From DASZQY01 sp035548515 (GTDB lineage: Bacteria > Pseudomonadota > Alphaproteobacteria > Rhizobiales > Kaistiaceae), in assembly GCA_035548515.1 (NCBI GenBank), contig DASZSW010000001.1, positions 62,001 through 126,000 of the forward strand: a DNA stretch of 64,000 nucleotides, in the 5' to 3' direction. The notes beneath the pieces are model-generated. The model was not told the DNA's origin, searched no databases, and saw only the letters and a program-made list of their open reading frames with translations. The translations under genes and the position numbers were made by a program. Of this stretch, positions 18,724 to 25,319 are shown in pieces; position 1 is the first letter of the stretch, and each line of letters opens with the position of its first letter.

Positions 18724-19084
18724 GCTTTTTCTCCTTCGCTTCCTTCGGTGAAGCCTTGCGTTCGGCCTGGAGCTTCTCGAGGTAGGCCTCGAAGCGATCG
18801 AGGCGCTGCTCCCAGAGGCGGCGATAATTCTCGAGCCAGTCGTCGACCGGCTTCAGCGCATGCGCCTCGATACGACAAGGGCGCCATTGCGCCTCGCGGC
18901 CGCGCACGATCAGTCCGGCGTGCTCCAGCACCTTCAGGTGCTTGGAGATCGCGGGGAGGGACATATCGAAGGGTTCCGCCAATTCCGTGACGGACGTCGC
19001 GCCAAGGGCGAGGCGGGCGAGGATCGCGCGCCGGGTCGGGTCGGCGAGGGCGGAGAAGGTGGCGCTGAGGCGATCGGTTGGCAT
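18707..19084 (-). CDS. ArsR-family transcriptional regulator
   Basis: A 125-residue winged-helix repressor: ATFSALADPTRRAILARLA, then the recognition region VTELAEPFDMSLPAISKHLKVLE, then the wing LIVRGREAQWRPCRIE. No CxC metal site is seen, so it belongs to the non-metal group often paired with AHSA1 proteins. The C terminus is strongly basic (KEAKEKKRAPRK). It heads the operon of three SRPBCC genes, and a perfect palindrome 26-37 bases upstream of its start is a likely operator. Confidence 0.9.
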   Translation of the reverse strand: MPTDRLSATFSALADPTRRAILARLALGATSVTELAEPFDMSLPAISKHLKVLEHAGLIVRGREAQWRPCRIEAHALKPVDDWLENYRRLWEQRLDRFEAYLEKLQAERKASPKEAKEKKRAPRK

Positions 19085-19109
19085 AGGGCTGGTCCGTGAT
19101 GAACCTTGC

Positions 19110-19121
19110 GGTTAATTAACC
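19110..19121. promoter_or_regulatory. Candidate ArsR operator
   Basis: GGTTAATTAACC is a perfect 12-base palindrome in an AT-rich patch just upstream of the arsR start. Position and symmetry fit an autoregulatory operator for a dimeric winged-helix repressor. No binding evidence exists. Confidence 0.45.
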
Positions 19122-19282
19122 TATCGGTGAAGTACGGCATCCAGACCGGCCGGTCAAGGGGTCGCGCGCGGGTGGTAGATGCGGCTCTCCAGCTGCGAAC
19201 GCACCGCGAACGATTTTCACATTCGTGCCAAGTATTTGTGCGTTAACCCGCGGCTGCGTATTCTTGCGGCTCGTGTGTGGCG

Positions 19283-19307
19283 GGAACGGTCCCGTTGGGC
19301 CGGCGTT
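19283..19307 (+). promoter_or_regulatory. EcfG-type general stress promoter of ku
   Basis: GGAAC (19283-19287), 16 bases, CGTT (19304-19307): a perfect match to the alphaproteobacterial EcfG consensus GGAAC-N16/17-CGTT. The -10 ends 33 bases before the ku ATG. The sigma factor gene itself (ecfG) is in this window at 45 kb. Confidence 0.75.
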
Positions 19308-19340
19308 CCTCTTGTTGCCGCAGCTTTGGAGTATCCAGAT

Positions 19341-20240
19341 ATGGCCGCGCGTGCGTATTGGTCAGGTCAGATCCGCCTGGCGCTGGTGTCGATACCGGTG
19401 CAGGTATTCTCCGCGACGAAGAGCGCGGCGCGGGTTTCGTTCAACCAGATTCACAAGCCGAGCGGCAAGCGCATCCGCTACGAGAAGGTGGTGCCGGGCG
19501 TCGGCGCCGTCGATCCGGACGACATCGTCAAAGGCTACGAGGTCGAGAAGGGCAAGTACGTGCTGATTTCCGACGAGGAGATCGAGGACGTGAAGCTCGA
19601 GGCGAAGCACACCATCGACCTCGTTCAGTTCGTCGACGAGACGGACATCGACCCGATGTATTTCGAGAAACCGTATTTCGTAGCACCCGATGAAGATGAC
19701 GTCGCCGGCGAGGCTTACGTCGTACTGCGCGATGCCTTGAAGGCGACCAAGAAGATCGGCCTCGGCCAACTGGTGGCGCGCGGGCAGGCGAGTGTCGTGG
19801 CGCTGCGTGCGCAGGGCAAGGGCCTCACCATCGAGACGCTGCGCTACGCGGACGAGCTGCAGAACTCGGAACAGTTTTTCTCCACCGTCCCCGGTGCCAA
19901 GCCGGAGAAGGAACTGCTGTCGCTGGCGACCGAGCTGATTGAGCGCAAGGCCAAGCCATTCGACGCGAAAGTGTTCAAGAACCAGTACGACCTGGCGCTC
20001 CGCGAGCTGATCGACGCAAAGATGGAGCACCGCAAGCCGCAGGACATCGAGGAGCCGCAGCTCGGCGCCAAGGTCATCAACCTGATGGACGCGCTGAAGC
20101 GCAGCGTGAAGGGCGGGTCCGCGAACACCAACAGCGGCAAGAAGGCGGCCGCGGCCGACGCTCCGGCACCGACCAAGAAGGGCAAGGCCGCGAAGGCGAA
20201 GGCCGAGAAGAAGCCCGCCGCGAAACGGCGCGCGGCTTAG
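19341..20240 (+). CDS. ku: Non-homologous end-joining protein Ku
   Basis: A 299-residue bacterial Ku that binds broken DNA ends as a homodimer ring and recruits LigD. It begins with the typical ARAYWSGQIRLALVSIPVQV and shows FNQIHKPSGKRIRYEKVVPG and KGYEVEKGKYVLISDEEIE. After about residue 255 comes a Lys/Ala-rich tail (KKGKAAKAKAEKKPAAKRR) like the DNA-binding extension of other bacterial Ku proteins. The ATG at 19341 starts at the fold; the frame upstream is not conserved. ligD follows 1.3 kb downstream. Confidence 0.95.
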   Translation: MAARAYWSGQIRLALVSIPVQVFSATKSAARVSFNQIHKPSGKRIRYEKVVPGVGAVDPDDIVKGYEVEKGKYVLISDEEIEDVKLEAKHTIDLVQFVDETDIDPMYFEKPYFVAPDEDDVAGEAYVVLRDALKATKKIGLGQLVARGQASVVALRAQGKGLTIETLRYADELQNSEQFFSTVPGAKPEKELLSLATELIERKAKPFDAKVFKNQYDLALRELIDAKMEHRKPQDIEEPQLGAKVINLMDALKRSVKGGSANTNSGKKAAAADAPAPTKKGKAAKAKAEKKPAAKRRAA

Positions 20241-20276
20241 CTGACAGCTGGCTTCGTCAGTACAGGAGTAGCGTCC

Positions 20277-20885
20277 ATGCGGACCATTTTGCCGGCGCAT
20301 GCTCCGAACGAGAGGGCCAAAGGCGTCCGCGACGCTGTTATGGCATGGTGGGAGCGGCGCGCCTTTTCCGCAACGGAGATGGAAATGGCAGACCCGCCGC
20401 ACAATGATCCGCTTGAGGACTATCAAGTCTCCTACGAGTTCAAGTTTCAGTCGCGAGATGATCGCTTCGTGTTCGTCGAAGTCGACGTTACGCCGGAGGG
20501 CGATGTTGGCCTCGGCGTCGAGCGACACGGCAGGATTGCGCATCGCGTGGGCTCACGGAACTTGCCCTTTTTTGGAGCGCGCGAGTCTCAGTTTGTGGCA
20601 GGTTGGGAACCGATGCCGCTGGCCACGGAGACGCTGCTGCGCCTGCTTGATACTGCCGCAGACGGCAAGATGGTTGTGGCGGTGCGGGTTGGTCCGTTGG
20701 GGATATGGGGTAAGTCGGTCCTTATCCCGGGCACGCTCGCCGACGCGCTCCGAGCCGACGATGCAATGGGGCATGGGCCACTTCGCTTTCATTCAAGGAC
20801 GACGTCGCGCAGAGGCGTGGACTATTTCCGCGGAGATTTGTCGAGTTCGAACGCTGGCAGTGAGTCCAGAAGCGCTTCAGGCTGA
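20277..20885 (+). CDS. Hypothetical protein between ku and ligD
   Basis: A 202-residue protein I do not recognise. An AGGAG site lies 8 bases before the ATG. An acidic middle part (DPPHNDPLEDYQVSYEFKF, FVEVDVTPEGDVGLGVERHG) looks like a beta-rich fold; the C terminus is Ser/Arg rich. No membrane segment or signal peptide. A second start at the MEMADPP stretch would give a shorter protein beginning near the beta-rich part. Codon use is less GC-biased than in the neighbours, which may mean recent acquisition. It is probably cotranscribed with ku, 36 bases after its stop. Confidence 0.55.
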   Translation: MRTILPAHAPNERAKGVRDAVMAWWERRAFSATEMEMADPPHNDPLEDYQVSYEFKFQSRDDRFVFVEVDVTPEGDVGLGVERHGRIAHRVGSRNLPFFGARESQFVAGWEPMPLATETLLRLLDTAADGKMVVAVRVGPLGIWGKSVLIPGTLADALRADDAMGHGPLRFHSRTTSRRGVDYFRGDLSSSNAGSESRSASG

Positions 20886-20899
20886 AAGCGCGAAGTGGC

Positions 20900-21511
20900 C
20901 TAGGCGCTCCCGATCCGCTCAAAAGCCGACAGAGCAAAAGGGTGTGCAATCGTTTCGCGAATGATCTCCGCGCATTCCGAGGGCGTCAGTTGTGACGTAT
21001 CCAGCATGAGGTCGTATGTGCCGTGCGCGTGGACGGTGTCCTGCCACCGCGCGACCGGGGCAGGAACAGCATCTTCAGCCGAGCCGCGGATGTAACTACC
21101 TTCCGATGTCGCCCGTCTGGCTAGGATCGTCTCGATGGGCGCGCTTACCCCCACGAACAACACCGGCAGCCCGGCCAGCCGGCGGGCGCAATCGCGCAGG
21201 ATCTGCGTGGGGCGCGAATAGGATTCGTGGTGCCCGATGTCGGAGACGACATTCACGCCGGTCCGGGCGACTGCAGCGATGGCCTCGTAGAGCGCCGCGT
21301 ATAGCTCTGTCACCACCGGCTCGAGGTCTGGCCGCTCCCCGCCGGGCCGCAGCCCAATGCCCGGCCGGTATTGCTCCGGGGTCATTGCCGCCATCGCGTC
21401 GACGCCGAGGTTCAGCCACACACCTGGCAAGCTCGCCTGAATCGCGCGGGCGATGCTGGATTTGCCCGACCGCGGCGCGCCGTTGAGGATGACGATCTGG
21501 CCGGGTGACAT
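20900..21511 (-). CDS. Chloramphenicol phosphotransferase-like P-loop kinase
   Basis: A 203-residue protein of the CPT family. The Walker A loop GAPRSGKSSIARAIQ is at residues 11-25, the VDAMAAMTPEQYRPGIG stretch follows, and DIGHHESYSRPTQI and LPVLFVGVSAP are typical of the group. CPT enzymes phosphorylate the 3-hydroxyl of chloramphenicol, but most relatives have no proven substrate, so resistance should not be assumed. It is divergent from ligD, with 44 bases between the starts. Confidence 0.82.
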   Translation of the reverse strand: MSPGQIVILNGAPRSGKSSIARAIQASLPGVWLNLGVDAMAAMTPEQYRPGIGLRPGGERPDLEPVVTELYAALYEAIAAVARTGVNVVSDIGHHESYSRPTQILRDCARRLAGLPVLFVGVSAPIETILARRATSEGSYIRGSAEDAVPAPVARWQDTVHAHGTYDLMLDTSQLTPSECAEIIRETIAHPFALSAFERIGSA

Positions 21512-21516
21512 TGCCG

Positions 21517-21542
21517 GGAACGACTCCGTTAGGGATGCGGTT
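21517..21542 (+). promoter_or_regulatory. Near-consensus EcfG-type promoter of ligD
   Basis: GGAAC (21517-21521), 17 bases, GGTT (21539-21542). The -10 differs from CGTT in one base (equally, CGGTT after 16 bases). It ends 13 bases before the ligD ATG, which implies a very short leader. A TATACT stretch at 21542-21547 could be a separate housekeeping -10, without a good -35. Confidence 0.45.
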
Positions 21543-21555
21543 ATACTCCGCTCCC

Positions 21556-24105
21556 ATGGCCGATCGTCTCAAGACATACCGCGAGAAACGCGATTTCCGG
21601 ACAACCGCGGAGCCGGAGGGGCGCGCCGCGCATTCGCCTTCCGGCCGCCGCTACCTAATCCAGAAGCACGACGCGACGCGGCTGCACTTCGATTTCCGCC
21701 TGGAGCACGACGGCGTGCTCTTGTCGTGGGCGGTGACCCGCGGGCCGAGCTTTGACCCGAAGGACAAGCGCCTGGCCGTGCACGTCGAGGATCACCCGCT
21801 TGACTACGGCGACTTCGAGGGAACGATCCCCGCCGGCAGCTATGGCGGCGGCACGGTCATGCTGTGGGACGAAGGCACCTGGGAGCCGGTCGGCGATGTC
21901 GACGAGGGGCTGGCGAAGGGGGACTTCAAGTTCATCCTCCATGGCGAGCGGCTGAAGGGCAAGTGGGTGCTCGTGCGCATGAAATGGCGGAAGGGCGAAA
22001 GCTCGAAGCACGAGAACTGGCTGCTCATCAAGGAGCGCGACGAATACGCCGAGACGGAGAAGAAGCCGATCATCGAGCGGGCGCTGACTTCGGTGCGCTC
22101 AGGCCGCACCATGGAGCAGATCGCGTCGGGCAATGTCGAGTGGGTGAAAGGCCGTCGCATCAAGGAAGCGGGTGAGGAGGGGCCGAAGCGCAAGCCACGG
22201 GCGAGCGGCGCCCCGAAGGGGCCTGCGCTGAAGGCGCCGAAATTCGTCGATCCGCAGTTGGCCAGTCTGGTGGAGGAGCCACCTGACGGAAAGGAGTGGC
22301 TGCACGAGATCAAGTTCGACGGCTACCGCGTGGAGGCGGCGGTCGGTGAGGGCAAGGCGACCATCTACACGCGCAAAGGCCTCGACTGGACCGACAAGTT
22401 CCGCTCCATCGTGCAGCCGCTGGCGGACCTGCCATGCCGAGCAGCGCTGATCGACGGTGAAGCGGTGGTGCAGGACGACAACGGCAAGAGCGATTTCGGC
22501 CGGCTGCAAAACGCGATTGCGGAGGGGAAGGGCAGCATCGTCTACTATGCCTTCGACCTGCTGTCGCTGGATGGTGAGGATCTCCGCAAGCTGCCGCTGA
22601 CGGAGCGCAAGAAGCGGCTGCAGAAGCTGCTGGCCGACCAGCCCGCGGCCGGGCCGCTGTTCTATTCCGATCATGTGCTCGGTAAAGGCCGCGAGACCTT
22701 CGATCAGGCCTGCGAGATGAAGCTCGAGGGCATCGTCTCCAAGCGCGCCGACGCGCCTTACCGCAGTGGCCGGGTGAAGGGGTGGCTCAAGGCAAAGTGC
22801 GGCATGGGGCAGGAGTTCATCATCGTCGGCTGGCAGCCTTCGGACGTGAAGGGCCGGCCGTTCTCTTCGCTGCTGGTCGCCACGCGTGACGAGGATCACC
22901 TCACCTACCGCGGTAAGGTCGGCACCGGGTACGGCGAGCGCGAGTTGCAGGCCGTGTGGAAGGAGCTGGCGAAGCGCCCGCTGGCGAAGCCCGCGCTTGA
23001 CGATGTGCCGCGTGACATCGCGCGGAAATCGAAATTCGTGCGCCCCGACCTCGTCGCGGAGATCGAATTCCGCGGCTGGACGGAGGACGGCTATGTCCGG
23101 CAGGGCGCCTTCAAGGGGCTGCGCGCCGACAAGAAGGCGGCGGAGGTCACGCGCGAGACGCCCGCGCCGCCTCCGAAGCCCTCCCAGATCATTACCGTCA
23201 CCAACGATCAGCGCGACAGCCGCACAATCACGATCGGCGGGGTGCGCGTCACTCATCCCGACAAGCTGGTCTACAAGGCCGAGCAGGTCACCAAGCGCGG
23301 GCTGATCGACTATTACCGGGCGGTGGCAAAATTGATGCTGCCGCATGTCATTGACCGGCCGCTGTCCATCGTGCGCTGCCCGGACGGTGCCGACGGCGAC
23401 TGTTTCTTCCAGAAACACGCATCGGCCGGTTTTCCGGAGGCCTTTGGGCGCATCACCATCAAGGAAAAGGAAGCCAAAGGCGATTACCTCACCATCGACG
23501 GCGAGGACGGCCTGATTGCGGCCGTCCAGATGGGCGCGCTGGAGCTCCACATCTGGGGATCGCACAACAAGACGCTGGAGCAGCCGGACCGCATCGTCTT
23601 CGACTTTGACCCGGACGAGGAGGTGGAGTTCGGTGCGGTCAAGGAAGCGGTGAAGGAGATGCGCGACCGCCTCAAGCAGCTTGGGCTCACGTCGTTTCCG
23701 ATGGCGACCGGCGGCAAGGGAATCCATGTCGTGGTGCCGCTGACGCCGAAGTACCGCTGGGAGGACGTCAAAGCCTTTGCCGAGGCTATGGCCCGCACCA
23801 TGGCAGCCGACGATCCGCAGCGGTATCTGGCGGAGATGTCGAAGGCGCGACGCAAGGGCAAGATCTTCATCGACTACCTTCGCAACGGGCGCGGGGCGAC
23901 TGCGATTGCGCCCTATTCGACTCGCGCCCGGAAGGGCGCACCGGTGGCCTGGCCGCTGGCGTGGAACGATCTGGCGAAGCTCCCCAGTGCCCATGAGGCA
24001 CGCGTCGACAACGCGGCGGCCTTGCTGCTCAAACGCAAGGGCGACCCGTGGAAGGATTACTTCGCCGTCAAACAAATTCTCCCGCTGGACAAACTTGCCG
24101 GCTAA
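21556..24105 (+). CDS. ligD: Multidomain DNA ligase D (phosphoesterase-ligase-polymerase)
   Basis: An 849-residue end-joining enzyme. Residues 1-190 are the 3'-phosphoesterase domain (YLIQKHDATRLHFDFRLEHD, GTIPAGSYGGGTVMLWD). About 220-530 is the ATP-dependent ligase with adenylated K253 in WLHEIKFDGYR and an OB-fold domain. About 560-849 is the archaeo-eukaryotic-primase polymerase, with catalytic Asp residues in DFD (683-685). The order PE-LIG-POL is that of Pseudomonas and rhizobial LigD. It works with Ku, encoded just upstream. The ATG at 21556 begins at the conserved N terminus. Confidence 0.96.
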   Translation: MADRLKTYREKRDFRTTAEPEGRAAHSPSGRRYLIQKHDATRLHFDFRLEHDGVLLSWAVTRGPSFDPKDKRLAVHVEDHPLDYGDFEGTIPAGSYGGGTVMLWDEGTWEPVGDVDEGLAKGDFKFILHGERLKGKWVLVRMKWRKGESSKHENWLLIKERDEYAETEKKPIIERALTSVRSGRTMEQIASGNVEWVKGRRIKEAGEEGPKRKPRASGAPKGPALKAPKFVDPQLASLVEEPPDGKEWLHEIKFDGYRVEAAVGEGKATIYTRKGLDWTDKFRSIVQPLADLPCRAALIDGEAVVQDDNGKSDFGRLQNAIAEGKGSIVYYAFDLLSLDGEDLRKLPLTERKKRLQKLLADQPAAGPLFYSDHVLGKGRETFDQACEMKLEGIVSKRADAPYRSGRVKGWLKAKCGMGQEFIIVGWQPSDVKGRPFSSLLVATRDEDHLTYRGKVGTGYGERELQAVWKELAKRPLAKPALDDVPRDIARKSKFVRPDLVAEIEFRGWTEDGYVRQGAFKGLRADKKAAEVTRETPAPPPKPSQIITVTNDQRDSRTITIGGVRVTHPDKLVYKAEQVTKRGLIDYYRAVAKLMLPHVIDRPLSIVRCPDGADGDCFFQKHASAGFPEAFGRITIKEKEAKGDYLTIDGEDGLIAAVQMGALELHIWGSHNKTLEQPDRIVFDFDPDEEVEFGAVKEAVKEMRDRLKQLGLTSFPMATGGKGIHVVVPLTPKYRWEDVKAFAEAMARTMAADDPQRYLAEMSKARRKGKIFIDYLRNGRGATAIAPYSTRARKGAPVAWPLAWNDLAKLPSAHEARVDNAAALLLKRKGDPWKDYFAVKQILPLDKLAG

Positions 24106-24123
24106 TAAGCCGGCAAAGTATTT
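24095..24123 (+). terminator. Hairpin at the ligD stop codon
   Basis: TTGCCGGCT (24095-24103) and AGCCGGCAA (24108-24116) form a perfect 9-bp stem with a 4-base loop that includes the ligD stop codon, followed by AGTATTT. The T tract is weak, so it may act in mRNA stability rather than as a strong terminator. Confidence 0.45.
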
Positions 24124-24139
24124 ATCCGCGCTATGCACA

Positions 24140-24165
24140 GGAACTTCAGTATCGCCGAAGTCGTG
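24140..24165 (+). promoter_or_regulatory. Variant EcfG-type promoter before a 66-residue reading frame
   Basis: GGAAC (24140-24144), 17 bases, CGTG (24162-24165): one mismatch to the -10 CGTT. It ends 52 bases before the start of the small gene that follows. Weaker than the nine perfect copies in the window. Confidence 0.3.
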
Positions 24166-24217
24166 CAAACTATGTATGCTTAACGAATTGCGTATTGCGT
24201 CAGGGGAGTGCGGACCA

Positions 24218-24418
24218 ATGAACGATGCGACGGGCGCGATCTATGTACCGCCAAAGAGCGGGTTGCCGTTTCTTGTAGTGACTTTCGAGGGGGGCGGCAT
24301 CCGTACCCAAACGGCAACAAGCCGATCGGAGGCGCGGGCGCTGCTGGCGAAGCAGACGCGTTCGGTGCGGTCGGCGGAGAAGCTGGCAGACGGCGAGCTG
24401 AAGCCGGCCAAGCAATAG
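24218..24418 (+). CDS. Small hypothetical protein after ligD
   Basis: A 66-residue soluble, basic protein (MNDATGAIYVPPKSGLPFLV at the start, SRSEARALLAKQTRSVRSAE further on). AGGGGAG lies about 9 bases before the ATG, a good ribosome site. I do not recognise the family. It sits between ligD and ssb and may be part of the stress set through the variant promoter upstream. Confidence 0.5.
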   Translation: MNDATGAIYVPPKSGLPFLVVTFEGGGIRTQTATSRSEARALLAKQTRSVRSAEKLADGELKPAKQ

Positions 24419-24498
24419 CTTCACGTCCTTTTGCCGAGCAGGTTAGCGGCTGTATTCCAGACGTTTGATGGCGGCTTGCGCGGCGCCCGCCGATGTGG

Positions 24499-24513
24499 GA
24501 ACGTAACGGGAAC
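24499..24513. promoter_or_regulatory. Alphaproteobacterial LexA (SOS) box upstream of ssb
   Basis: GAAC (24499-24502), seven bases, GAAC (24510-24513): a perfect match to the direct-repeat LexA operator GAAC-N7-GAAC (GTTC-N7-GTTC on the other strand) of Alphaproteobacteria. It lies 111 bases before ssb. In many relatives this box sits between divergent uvrA and ssb; uvrA is not present here. Confidence 0.65.
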
Positions 24514-24624
24514 ACGTTGCCTGTGGATATGACCCGGCAGCGCGGGCGTTGTGGCGGCCATACGGGCTAGCTTCGACGCCGAACGAAAGTCGCCCCGAAA
24601 GAGCGAGAACGGCAGGAGAGAGTC

Positions 24625-25125
24625 ATGGCGGGCAGCGTCAACAAGGTCATTCTGGTCGGCAATCTCGGGAAAGATCCTGAGGCACGCACGTTGAATTCCG
24701 GCGGGCGGGTGGTGAACTTCCGCCTCGCTACTTCGGAAAGCTGGCGTGACAAGACGAGCGGCGAGCGACAGGAGCGCACCGAATGGCATTCCGTCGTCAT
24801 CTACAACGAGAACCTCGCTAAGATCGCCGAGCAATACCTCAAGAAGGGCTCCAAGGTTTATGTCGAGGGCCAACTCCAGACGCGCAAGTGGCAGGATCAA
24901 AGCGGCGCGGAGCGGTACACCACCGAAGTTGTCCTGCAGCGTTTCCGCGGTGAATTGACGTTGCTCGACCGGGCGGGCGAGCGCAGCGGCGGAGACTTTG
25001 ACGCGCCGAGCGATTTCGGCCGTTCCAGCGCGATGGAAGGTGGCGGTCGCGAGCCAGCGCGTATTCCGGGACGCTCGGGCGGCGCCTCCCTTGCCGAGGA
25101 ACTGGACGACGAAATTCCGTTCTAG
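24625..25125 (+). CDS. ssb: Single-stranded DNA-binding protein
   Basis: A 166-residue SSB. The OB fold covers residues 1-112 (VNKVILVGNLGKDPEARTLN, WHSVVIYNENLAKIAEQYLK, GSKVYVEGQLQTRKWQDQSG), then a Gly/Ser-rich linker, then the partner-binding acidic tip DDEIPF. It covers single strands in replication, recombination and repair. A LexA box lies upstream. Its position just after the end-joining genes places several repair genes together. Confidence 0.95.
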   Translation: MAGSVNKVILVGNLGKDPEARTLNSGGRVVNFRLATSESWRDKTSGERQERTEWHSVVIYNENLAKIAEQYLKKGSKVYVEGQLQTRKWQDQSGAERYTTEVVLQRFRGELTLLDRAGERSGGDFDAPSDFGRSSAMEGGGREPARIPGRSGGASLAEELDDEIPF

Positions 25126-25319
25126 GCCGCCTTCATCCTTTGGGATCAGGGTTCGGTGAGCAGTGCCGCCGGTTGCTGGCGGCCAGAGCGGGTGATGCGT
25201 CGAGCGATTCCGGCGTTTTATCGGCCATCGGGATTGCTGTCCCCTGTTGTTTTTTGATCACAATGTTGTTGCAATCGCGTCCCACGGTGCTTTAGCTCCC
25301 TGCGGGGGCTGCGTGTGGC

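Noticed and set aside
20900..21511. Calling the CPT-like gene a chloramphenicol resistance gene
   Set aside because: Only family membership is visible; most relatives have no shown activity on the drug.
22099..24168. A 689-codon open frame antisense to ligD, and similar long antisense frames over pdhB, ntrY and metG
   Set aside because: High GC content keeps the antisense frame free of stops; composition is His/Arg/Leu-rich, there is no ribosome site, and the sense frames encode well-known enzymes.
24499..24520. GGAAC followed by CGTT upstream of ssb as an EcfG promoter
   Set aside because: The spacing is 12 bases, too short; the same bases fit the LexA direct repeat exactly.
17237..25125. 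The block between ntrC and ntrY as a mobile element
   Set aside because: No integrase, transposase, terminal repeats or tRNA attachment site is visible at either border.
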